This document shows, piece after piece, positions 23,001 through 35,000 of a stretch of DNA of 64,000 bases. This DNA comes from Luscinia megarhynchos (lineage: Eukaryota > Chordata > Aves > Passeriformes > Turdidae). The notes beneath the pieces are model-generated. The model worked only from the letters and a program-made list of their open reading frames with translations. It was not told the DNA's origin and made no database searches. The DNA is taken from contig CM067564.1 in assembly GCA_034336665.1 (NCBI GenBank), positions 42,608,975 to 42,672,974 on the forward strand, written 5' to 3'. Numbering within the stretch: position 1 is the stretch's first letter; each line of letters starts with the position of its first letter. Made by a program: the position numbers and the translations under genes.

Positions 23001-26000
23001 CCTCCCCTCTGTGACACTCCCAGCCATTCCTTGGGGTGGGATGGGGTCAGGCTGTGCTCTGCCCCACAGGAACAGCCAGATCTGTGTCCCATCCCCTCTG
23101 TGACAATCCTGACCATTCCCTGGGGTGGGATGGGGTCAGGCTGTGCTCTGTGCCCCACAGGAACAGCCAGATCCGTGTCCCATCCCCTCTGTGACACTCC
23201 CAGCCATTCCCTGGGGTGGGATGGGGTCAGCTCTGATCTCTGCCCCACAGGAACAGCCAGGCCTGCAGCAGTGCCCTGAGGAAGCCAGCCATCTCCCTGG
23301 CAGACAGCACAGAGCTCAGGTACCCTGGGCACTGGGAGGGCTGTGGGACAAGCTCTGGGGACAGCGTGGGGACACCTGGCTGCCCCTCAGGGTCCTGCTC
23401 AGTGTCATGTACCTGCTGGTGGAGAACATCCGTGTGGAGCAGGAGACGGATCCCCCCGAGTGGAAAAGCTGCAGGGAGACCTTCAGGATGGAGCTGAGTG
23501 AGCCCCACAGCTCCCTGTGCCCCCTGAGGTCCCTTTGTGCTGCTGAGCCCTGTCTGAGCCTGTCCTGGTCCCTCTGCCTGGGCAGGTTTCCCTGTGCACG
23601 CTGAGGAGCCCTTTGCTCTGCAGCTCTTCTCCATGGTCACCAGGTTCTGCAGCGGCCACGCCCCACACTTCCCCATGAAGAAAGTTCTGCTGCTGCTCTG
23701 GAAGGTGCTCCTGGTGAGTGCAAACCCATCCCTGCTGCAGAAACTTGGGTTGTGGAGCAGCCTGGGTGTCTCCTGGTGTGGAGACAGGTGTCTGCCAGTA
23801 AAGGCAGGAGCTTCTCTTTGAAATGGAGAATGTAAACCACTCCCTCCAAATTATTCTCATTTTGAAATTAAGGGGCTCTCAGGCAAAGAGATGGGAATTA
23901 GGAATAACAGTTCTTTACTAGGAACATTAAAATAGAAATGCAGCATTACAAAGAACAATCCCAAACCCTGCCAGAGTCAGAATCCAAGCTGACACCCGTC
24001 AGTCAGGCAGGGTGTTGGCAGCAGTCCCATTCAATGGTGGCTGCATCCTCCTGCAGGGGCAGATGTGGTTCAGCTGGAGCAGTGCTCCTGGAGAAGGTGC
24101 AGTTTCCTCTGAAGCTCCAGGGATGATGTGGAAAGGTTTTTCTCTGGAATGCAGTGGAAAGAAGGTGCCTTGGTGTCCAAAATCTCAGTTTTTCTCTGGG
24201 TAGGAAAGGCTTGGCTCCTGCCCTGGCTGGAGCATCTCCCAGTGGGATGATGGAATTTGATCAGCCATGCCCTGAGACTCCATGGCCATGAACAGGAGAT
24301 ATCTCCTGGACGGAGGATGGGCTGTGGCAAAGATAAAGATGATTGCCCAGCTGGTTTAAAGCTGGCCCATGAGCAGATAATGTGTGCCAGGAGATCAGGG
24401 TCACTGCCCCACACGGGTTAACAGACGGGGACAGAATTCACATTGCTGGTCACATCAACCCAACAGTGTCCCCCAACCACAATGGGGTTATTTAACAGAA
24501 GGCAAGTGGCTCCTTTTGGGGTGAGGGAGGAATCTGAGGAAGGGGCTGTGCTGCCTCCACCCTCCCCACTGCTGGCAGTGCCCAGCAGGGCTCTGTGCTC
24601 TCTCCTCTGGGGGTTTGATTGTTGCTTGGACAGTCACTGGAGCTCTCTATTTTCTGTTTTTTAGGTTTGTATTTTATTATAAGGGCGTGGGTGTAAGAGA
24701 GTGTAGAGCATGAAGAGTAAAAGAGTAAGAAGTAAGAGATAAGAGCAAGGGGGTAAGAGAGAGATTAGAGAGAGAGATTTCCTGTTTACAAGTATTTTTC
24801 TATGATGAATATTCTAATTTTTAATAACCAATTTAATACAATATACTAATTTATTAATATTTGCATGTAACCTATAGGAACTACTAAATTACCATGTTTT
24901 ATTTGTAACCCTTATTTTTAGACCTTTCTTGCCAGGCTTGGGACAGGATGTTAGTTCTTTGATATTTGTGGCATTTGGTATCATCTAAACAAAGGAAGAG
25001 GCCTCAAACCTTCACATAACTTTTTTTCAGCATTTATGTTAACGATTGCTAACATTTCTATTTCATTTATTGTTTCAGAACTAATTGCTAGGTGTGAAAA
25101 ACACGGTTTACTATTTTGGGAGAATGAAAAGGTTTAATAAGACGACAATAGGAGACACACATAAAGCAAAGGGTTAAAACCGCCGCTGCTTTGGGAACAC
25201 CCCTTTAAATACGTTTTACAATCTATCCACTTGTTACATATTTATAGACTTTCATGCAGAGTTAACAGTTTTTGGGAACTGTTTAGCACGGCCACTCCTT
25301 GGGTCCTCTTTTAGAGCATGCATGGTTTTTTGGCTTGTGGTTTTATTCTTCTCCTTATCCCTTTTAATTTGGGTGCTGGTCCAGTCGGTGTGTGTTGATA
25401 ATTGTTTTGTCAGCTGCAGGGGTTTTCATTACATGTTTAGTTATTTTTGACTAAACAGGTAGTTTAGACATACTATTTTTAAAAAACTTATGTCCAGTGT
25501 CACAACCCGAGGTGTCTCCTTGAGCTGATCTCACCTCTGCAGGACATGCAGGTGGTTTGCAGCCCAGCTCTTTCCTTTGCCCACCCATGAGAGGCTGCAG
25601 GAGCTGTTCTGAGAGGTTTTCATGGCTGTTTATTGTTCATTATCTCAGGATTGCTCTGTCCAGCTCACAGCTCTGCTCACCAGACGTCCAGGGCAGAATC
25701 TGCCTGGCAGAGGCAGGACTGATCTTTTATACTCTAAATTACCTACTAGGGATTTACAATTATTTCCCAATACAATACAACTTTGTTCAACTGCCCAGCT
25801 CTGACCCCATCCAATCTAAAGTGCCAGCATGTCACCCAGCATGGATGGCATGGAGAAGAAGGAGGAAGAGGTATCCACACCCCAAATTCTCCATCTTGGC
25901 CACATGTCCCTTATCACAAACATTCCCAAAAGTCTATTTATCTATGTTCTAACAACCTAATTTACACTTTACTAATTTTGATGGCTTGTTTCCATTCCCT

Positions 26001-29000
26001 CCGTGTTGGTAATTTCCCCCAGGGGTTTGAATTCAGTGCCTGAGACACCTGGGTCTCACTCAGGGATCTTTGGGACCCTCGCCAGGGGGTTTTGAGACCC
26101 CCAAGGAGGCCAGAGGAGCAGTCTGGACTCCCACAGTCTAACTTTTTCTATTAACCAAGACTATATCCATATAGAAATGCTATTTTAACATTATATATAT
26201 ATATATATATAGCATTTATTCCAATACTTGCAAAGAGCCAACAGCATGTTATGTATTCATAACACTAGGCACTCATAAGATTTTTCTGTTCTCTCCTCTC
26301 TCTCTCTCTCCTCTCTCGGGCTCTGTGCTCTCTCCTCTCTCCTCTCCTCTCTCCTCTCCTCTCTCCTCTCCTCTCTCCTCTCCTCTCCCTCTCCTCTCCC
26401 TCTCCTCTCCCTCTCCTCTCTCTCTCCTCTCTCTCCCCTTCGGACTCCGTGCTCTCTCCCCTCTCTCTGCCCTGTCTCCGCCGTGCCCAGTTCTCGCTGG
26501 GCGGGTTCCAGGCGCTGCAGGCCATGAAGGTGCGGCGGCGGGAGGAGCTGGGGCTGCCGCCGCTGCCCGAGGACAGCATCCAGGTGGTGCGGGGGATGCG
26601 CGCCGCGTCCCCGCCCGCCTGCGGCGCCGAGCTGCTGGAGCAGCAGCAGCAGCAGCAGCAGCAGCGACGGGCGCACCGCGGCCGCAGGGTGAGAGCGGCC
26701 GGGGGGTCCCAGCAGCAGCCCCGGGGGGTTTGTGATTCCTTTTGTTGTCCATGAGAAAGTCTCGGTATTACCAAAATTGGTTTATTTTATATGGATAGGG
26801 GTCACCGCCCGCCCCACGCTTCCACCCAACTTGGTTGGCAGCTCCCTTTTTATAGGATGGTTTTCCTTATAGACATCAATAATTGTTATTGTTTTGTTGT
26901 AGTAATTCTGCAAGGTGAGCAGTGGTGGTCAAAGAAACTTCCAAACTTCCTTTGGACGGCTCTTGGGACAGTTGGTCATGTAACCATCTGGGCTTGGTAG
27001 ACAAAAAACAGAAGTGGGAATTCTGATCTTTAGCAGATAGTTTGAGATTGATCACACAAAGGCAGGAAATCTGATTCTGCAAAGAAACCTTTCAGACTAT
27101 GGAAAACCCCTTTTTTTTTCTTTTACAAATGGGCATACAATATTCAATATACAAAATTCATAACATGGGGATTTAAACAGAATGGGTTCAATCATATATT
27201 TCCCTTCATCTAGGTCCACGTTCTTTTCTTATTTTAAGTGTTCTGGTTTATACAAACTCCAAAACTTCTATGATGAACACAAATCATTGATTAACACGAA
27301 TCATTTGTCAATTATCACACCTTTCACTCCCCTCCTGTGGGAGCCTGGGGGTGGTCAGGACAAACTCAGGCACTCTCTGTATTCTGGTCTTGAAGTTTGC
27401 AGTTTATTGCACGGGGTGTGGGTGAAAAGGGCCGAGCTGGGAGCTGCCAGCTGCAGCTCAGAGCAGGGCAGAAAGAGAGTGGGGGGTAGGAGGAGTTCTA
27501 AGAGATAGAGAGGGAAGCAAGAGAATGAAGTAAGAGAGGTAAGAGCGATTTTCCCATTTACAACACAATAAATCTTCTCTATGTTGAAGTCTAATTTCCA
27601 CTAACCAACCTAGTACAAGATACAAATTCTCTGACATTTACATACAACCCATAGGAATAGTTCCATTACCATGTTTTGCTGCTTTCTTACCTCTAAACCT
27701 TATCTCAGACCCTTCCTGTCATGCCTGGAGAGGGTCTCTGCTGCTCTCTGGTATTTGCAGCAACTGGTGTTACCTTAACAAAGGGAGAAGATCTTCAAAG
27801 CATCCACATTGCTGCTCTCAGCCACTCAGTCAAAAACTGCTTTCATTTCTATCTCACTTATGGTTTCCATATTCTCAAAGTCTTTTGCTGGGCAATCACA
27901 TTTATAAGGTTTTCCTGATTCATCCTTCCCAACACCCTCCCAAGTGTTTTCCAGCTCTAGGCTCACAGGATGGTTTGGGTTGGAAGGGACCTTAAGGATC
28001 ATCCAGTTCCAAATGACACTTTCCATTAGATCAGGTTTCTCACAGCTCTGTCCAGCCTGGCCTTGGGCACTGCCAGCCACAGCTGCTCTGGGAATTCCAT
28101 TCCAGCTCCTCCCCAACCTCATTCCTTCCCAAATTCCCACCCAAATCTCCCCTTTCCCAATCTGAAGCCATTCCCTGTGTCCTGTCCCTCCATCCCTTGT
28201 CCCCAGCCCCTCTCCAGCTCTCCTGCAGCCCCTCCAGGCCCTGCAATGTGCTGGAAGCTCTCCCTGCATCCTTCCCTTCTCCAGGCTGCCAATTCCCAGC
28301 TCTCCACAGCCTCACACTGGATCCATCTCCTCTCCAAGGGATTGATGGATCCAGGGCCTTCCCTTGCAATCTCAGGGAACCATCAAGGCTCTCCCTTCCC
28401 TTTTCCTCTCTTTTCCATCCCCACTGGCCATCAAAATCCCTCTGGATGGATTCTGAGTGTCCTGAATCCCAGAATCCTGGGCTGCCCTGGCTGGGAAGGG
28501 AGCTCAGAGCTCATTGCAGGGACACCTCCCCCATCCCAGGCTGCTCCAATCCTTCCTGGGCCATTGCAGGGATCCAGGGATTCTCTGCCAATTCCAGCCC
28601 AGACAGGAATTCCTAATTCCCAAATCTCCCCTTTCCCACTTCCCTGTGTCCTGTCCCTCCAGGCCTTGTCCCCAGTCCCTCTGCAGCTCTCCTGGATCCT
28701 TCCCTCTCCAGGTGAGCACCCCCAGCTCTCCCTGGGTCCCTGGGAGCTGAGGGGCTCCAGCCCTGGAGCAGCTCCATGGATTCCTCTGGACTCAGCTCCA
28801 GATGCTGCTGCTGTGTCCCCAGGGCTGGGGTCTCACCTGGGCACAGGGATAGAATCCCCCCCCTGCCCTGCTGCCCACACTGGGGGGTTTTGGGCTCTCA
28901 GAGCATCTCCAGTCATTCATCCACCAATTTCAGTTGCAGCAGATCAGCCCCATGGGGTGTGGGATCCACAGGAAGCCAGAGGACATCCTGGCCTTATGGC

Positions 29001-32000
29001 AAAGGGCTGATAAACAAACTGCTCACAGCAAGGTCTTTTTTTAGCTCTGCTCTTGCTGTGTTATGGGCTGAGGATGAAAATGGCTTTGCTAAGGAAGAGC
29101 TGTCAGATGGGAGCCCCAAAAGTTAAGGTGGAAAATGGGGTTGCACCTCCCAGAGCAGCAAGGTTGGAGGTACAGGGGGAGTTATTCTGGAATTATTCTT
29201 CTGCAGGCTTTGGTGGCAACCTGAGAGGGACTTAGGAGGGAAATCCTTTCCTGAGGATCATCTGGGAGCTTGATCCTTTCAGGATGGAGAGATGTGGTGC
29301 CAGCACCTGAGAGGGAAATAAAATCCTTGAAGTAACTTGACTTTTCCTTCCCCTTCTGCTGCAGCCCCTGATGAAACAAGACAGTTTGGATATCTACAAC
29401 GAGAGAGATCCCTTCAAGAACGATGAAGGAGGGGTGGATGAGGAGGAGAATGATGATGTGGAGAGTGGGATTGAGGGGGAGCTGGACCTGATGGAGAGGG
29501 ACACGATGATCCCTGCCCTGCCAGCCCAGCGCCTGCCCATCGAGAGGGTGTCCTTCCCCAAGGGGCTCCCCTGGGCCCCCAAAGTCAGGTAAGGCCAGGT
29601 GTCACCAGGGTGTCACCAGCCCTGCCTGTCCTGGAGCTCACTGCAGGTTTTTTGGGAAGTTTTTTGGCCTCTGGCAGGTTGAGCTGAAGTTACTCCACTT
29701 GTCATTTTGTCAGGGTTGGCCCCTTGCCACGTTTGGTGTGTAAATCCTGGGGAAGAGCTCAGCTAAACCCAGCCCAAACCAATAAATGGGCAATCCAATC
29801 CAACTTACTGGGCAATTTTGGATATCCCAGGTTGTGCTGAGAAGGAAGCTGTGCTGGAGTGCTGTGGGAGCAGGGTCAGCTTCCCAACCAGATCCCAAAG
29901 TCTTGACTACTCAAGGACTTTGATTGTCCTGGTTAATGACCTCTTGTTGGCTGAGCAGAACCCCTGTGTGACTGGTGAAGCCTTTTTTAGTGCCAGAAAA
30001 GAACATCTAAGGATAAAGGAGTTGCTGCCTTTCCTTCCTAAGAGTTATCCACACAGGAAAGGAGGGAATGTTAGGAAAAGAGGGTGAAAACCTCTGCCCC
30101 TTTCCCTCTGACCCATGGGAGGGTTTTTGCTGTTTATCCCAAGCCTGGATTTAATCCTGTATCTTTAACACACGGGAGCAAATAGATATTTTTGAGATAG
30201 GAGCAGTGACAGGGTTAAGTCTGTCTGTCCAGAGCATTCCTAGCAGAGCCACAGCAGGAATTGGTTTCCCCCATGGATCTCCATGGTGCTGCTGTGATGC
30301 TCCACATCACTTAACCCTCTGAGCTTTGAAATGAAATGCTGCTGCTTTCCTTGGCTGCAAATCCAGCTGGATTCCTTTCTGTCCAGAAGAATTTTGGCTC
30401 ACAGCTCGTGTCCTGCCTGTAGCACAGAGATGTGAGCAGCTCCCATGAAAGATGCCTGAGGTGTCAGTGTGCTGTTGGAGCAGTGTGTGCTCTGACAGAC
30501 TGTGGAGATGCCATTTGTCCCCTCTGAGGGAGCAGATGCTCCTTGGAGATGGGGCACAGGAGTGTGGAGGTTCTTTGGACTTCCAGGGGCTCTGTGGCAC
30601 CAACTCAGGAGCTCTTAGGCTCCTACTCTGAGCTCTTAGGCTCTCACTTGGTTGGGTTATTTTAAATAAGCAAAGCAGCTAATAGTTGAAAAGGTTATTT
30701 ATTACAAAGCACATCAGTCTCAACAGGCAAGCAGACAAGCAATGGCAAAGCAGCAGCAATAAGCAAATGGCTAGAAGGCAAAAGCCAATGGCTAAAGGCA
30801 AGTGGCTAAAAGCAGCAACTCTCCCAGTCCATACTGTTATATAGGATTTTTCCAACATGCTAAGACACAAACTCAAACCACCACTCTTTAACCTATTATA
30901 ATTCCAGTTTCTTAGCTCACCAGGTTATGTATAGAACTACATATACATTTTATCTTGTTCCATCTACAAAATGTCAGCAATATTCTCACTATAACTCTAT
31001 TGTGTCTAAGCACTGTCTACAGCTGTGGGCCTGGAGCCTCTACTGAAGATATCAGTGTGTTTGCAACCCTCACTAGAACACTCACTGCTACTGTGGCATT
31101 TGGGACCTTTCACTCACTAAAAACATCAGAACTCACCTTAAAACTACTGACTTAATTTTACTTAAATGTCTACTTTATGTGTGAGTGGCTTAATACACTT
31201 TAATCCATCTAAAGGCTTTAACTCAATCCCTGCACCTTGATTCCTCCTTGAAGAATTCAGAGAGCCCCTGAGTCACTGACTTCAACACAGGAGGTGGAGG
31301 CAAAAGGTGCTGGGTGTAGAGAACTCCTCTCAGCCTGCTCCCACATTCCCATGGAGTTGCACAGCAAACACAAATGGCTCATGTTCCTCTGCTGTTGAGA
31401 TCTCTAGGACTCAGTCTGAGGTTGTGATCTTGCATTTGGCTGTTTCCCAACCTTCTCCTTGTTCCTGTCTCTCTGCTGCTCCATCAGACAGAAAGACATC
31501 GAGCATTTCCTGGAAGCCAGCAGGAACAAATTCATCGGATTCACGCTGGGCCAGTGAGTGTTTTATCCACAGAATCTGCCCTGGAGCTTCCACCAGCAGG
31601 GGTTCAGTGGTGGGAGGTGTCCACAAAGCTCAAGACATGCTCAGGATGAGGCAGTGCTGGGTGGGCCAGAGCTGCACCAATGAAGGCAGTGCTGGAAAAA
31701 CATGTTCCTGGAGACACTGGTCTCTCCCCAGAGACCTCTTTCTATTAAAAATCAGACCTAGCCCAGAATAAGTGTCTGCTGGCCCAAGCCAGGAGCTGGT
31801 TTCATGCAAAAGGCAGCTGAGACAGTTTGGTATCCACAGCAAATTCTGTGGATAAATCAAGCTGTGGGTGCAGAGTCATCCTGGGACAGGCCCAGCAGGG
31901 TACACTTAATTTTAGGTGCAGTGCTGGGCTCAGAATGGCTCTCTCCTATTTCTGATTTCATCTGATTTCACCCCAGTTCTTCCCCCCTATGTCTCTCCTC

Positions 32001-35000
32001 TCTCATGCAGGGGTGACAGGGAGGAGGTGGGAGGGCAGCAACACCTCTCCCAATTCCTGACCCAGCTGGGATGCACTCAGCAGACTCCAGGCTCCCTTTT
32101 TAACCTGTTATGACACAGAAATGTTTGAACATGGATGTTCTTCTCAGTACTGACCTTCTTTCCTCTTCCCCAGGGACACTGAAACCCTGATAGGGCTCCC
32201 ACGGCCAATCCATGAGAGTGTGAAGACCCTGAAGCAGGTGAGATACCCCATCCAGGCTTGGGGCATCCACCAGGGACCCTCCTGGCATGGGGCATCCACC
32301 AGGGATATCCACCAGGGACCCTCCTGGCATGGGGCATCCACCAGGGATATCCACCAGGGATCCTCCTGGCATGGGGCATCCACCAGAAATATCCACCAGG
32401 GATCCTCCTGGCCAACCTCCCTCAAACACAGTTACTGCAGGGAGAAAAAAGTTACTTGTCATTTGAAAAGCTTATGGAGCTTCTTGCAGGAATTGAGGGG
32501 AAAAAATTAAAATCTGAGTCTTCAAATAGCCTCTCCAGCATTTTTAGTTTCCCCTTGTCCAAGGTGCAGCATTCCTGGTGAGTGTCTGCCATCAGAGTGA
32601 CAGTTTCAGAGCTGGGTTTGGAGGCACATTCCCAAACCAGTGCTGTTCCCAGGGGGGGACACTGCTCCTGCAGTGCTCCATGGGGAATGAGACCCCTCCA
32701 GAGCCCAGCTGACCCTGTCTAAGGTCTGGGTTGTCTTTTGGAGGTGGCTGTCCCTCTAATTCCCTACAGAGAGCTCCTGGAAGGAGCAGGTGGAGGTACC
32801 CAAAGGCAGGAGGTGTGTCCCAGGCAGGGATGGGCTCTGGCTCTGCTGTGACCTGCACACCCCACTGGGCTCTGTGACCATCACTGGCTGTGTTTCTCCT
32901 CCTGCTCTGCCCCTGTCTGTGTTTTGCCAGCACAAGTACATTTCCATCTCAGATGTCCAGATCAAGAACGAGGAGGAGCTGGAGAAGTGCCCCATGTCTC
33001 TGGTAAGAAGGAAGTTGCTTCACCCCATCACCAGAGAGAAGATGGGAGGTTTCCAAGGTGTCATGCAAACCCATTCTTAGTTTCACTTCATTTCCCCTTG
33101 TTTTGAATGCTTCTCTGCCCCAGGGGGAAGAAGAAGTCCAAGAAACCCCTTGTGAGGTCCTGTATCGAGCAATGTTGTACAACCTCCCCCAGTACATGGT
33201 AAGCCCCAAAAGGAAGGAAGAGCTTTGGAGTGGGGTGGTGCCAGGCTGGGAGCTGCAGAGCTCAGCCCAGCAGGGCTGGGACAGTGAGATCTTGGGGCAA
33301 TCCTGAGCAGAGCTGGGGAAAGCACAGCCCAAGAGGGGGGATTCAGGGGTGCTGATTGGGTCACGTAGGGACAGGCAGAGATTGAAATGCATTTAAACTG
33401 CAGGTGTTCCTTGTGCTGTTTTACCCACACTGCCACAGCTCAGGCACAGGTGCTGCCTGAGGTGAAGGATCAGAGCTGTGTGAGCTCCCCACACTTGTCC
33501 TGTCTGTCAGAGCTGAAATCCTGGCTTGGAGTTGTCCAGTTTTGGCAAGTGAAGCAGGAGGAAGGAATTCCCTTTGCTGGGCCATCTCCTCACCCCTGCC
33601 TCCCCTGCAGATTGCTTTGCTGAAGATCCTCCTGGCTGCTGCACCCACCTCCAAGGCCAAGACTGACTCCATCAACATCCTGGCAGATGTGCTGCCTGAG
33701 GAGATGCCGTAAGTCCCTCACCAGGGGCCCAGCAAGGCTGGGCCAAGAGAGCTGAGAGGTGTGGGGGCTCCAGGTTTGGGGTATCTGTTTGGGCAGAGCT
33801 GTCCAAGCCAAGGAAGTGACTCTGTGATGTTGATTTGAGTGCAGCCACTCCAAGCTAAGTGACACAAATGATAAAACCCTGCTGATTGACCCAAATCCTG
33901 AAGATGTGTCAGCACAGGTGCTGCTCCACCAGGATTCCTGGTGGGAATCCACCTTTTCCTTCCTCTTTTTTAACCCATTTTGGCATCCCCAGGTGGGATG
34001 GGTGGAAATGGGAAGGTAGGGCTCAGAAGAAGAACTCCACAGTCCCTTTGCCTCCCTGCTGCCACAGCCCCAGTGCTGTTTTTCCCTCCACCCCAGCATC
34101 ACCGTCCTGCAGAGCATGAAGCTGGGCATTGATGTCAACAGGCACAAGGAGATCATCGTGAAGAGCATCTCAGCCCTGCTGCTGCTGCTCCTCAAGCACT
34201 TCAAGCTGAACCACATCTACCAGGTGGGCCTAGAGAAGGGGATGGCCATTGCCAAGCTGGGCTGGAAGGTCCTGGCAAACCCTCTAAGAGATTTCCAGGG
34301 AAAGTTTCCATGAGGAGCTGTAATCACATTTCCACAGCTCCAGGATTTGTTCATTTGGGGATATCCCAATGATGTTGTGCTTTGACAACATCACTTCTAT
34401 TCCTGTGGCAGGAGCTTTTAGACTTGTGGGAATACCCATCCAGGTTAAATTTAGGAGACAGCACGAGCCTCCCTGGCAGAAGGGGGAAGAGGAAGGGGGT
34501 TAGGCAAGACTCTCTTTTGCTCTGGCATCCCCAGTGCCCAGAAATAGTGCTGGGAAGGACCTCACGAGGTCACCTCATCTGGTTTTGGCAGGATCAGGTT
34601 CTTGGAGCTCCAGTTTCAACAGGCAGGAGATCTGGGTCATAGTTGCAATCTGATTTTTGTTCCCAATGTGATTTTTGTTCCATCAAACTGCATCTTGGTT
34701 CAAAAAAACCCAAGGACTAATATGAGCTGTGGCCCAATTCTCCACTGGTTCTGCAAATCAAACAATTAGAGCTTTCTAATTTTTTCTGCTAAAGCTTTCA
34801 GCACACTACAAATCCCTCTGTGTCACAAAACCTGCTGATATTTAACTGAGGATAAATAAAAATCCACTTATTGGATTGGGTAAAATGAAACCAACTCCCA
34901 CTTTTTTACAATCCTACATTTGTTCTGCTCCCCCCACCACATCCCTTCATTAATTTTTCTCACTTCAAAGCAGCTCCTCTCCTTTCATCCCCCCCAGGCA

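Noticed and set aside
21657..23279. 540-codon frame rich in Ser/Phe/Leu
   Set aside because: It is STRIP2 exon 5 read through into the polypyrimidine intron; only 21657-21777 is coding.
26257..26774. Arg/Glu-rich minus-strand frames opposite STRIP2 exon 9
   Set aside because: Shadow of the CTCTCC repeat and of the exon; no independent support.
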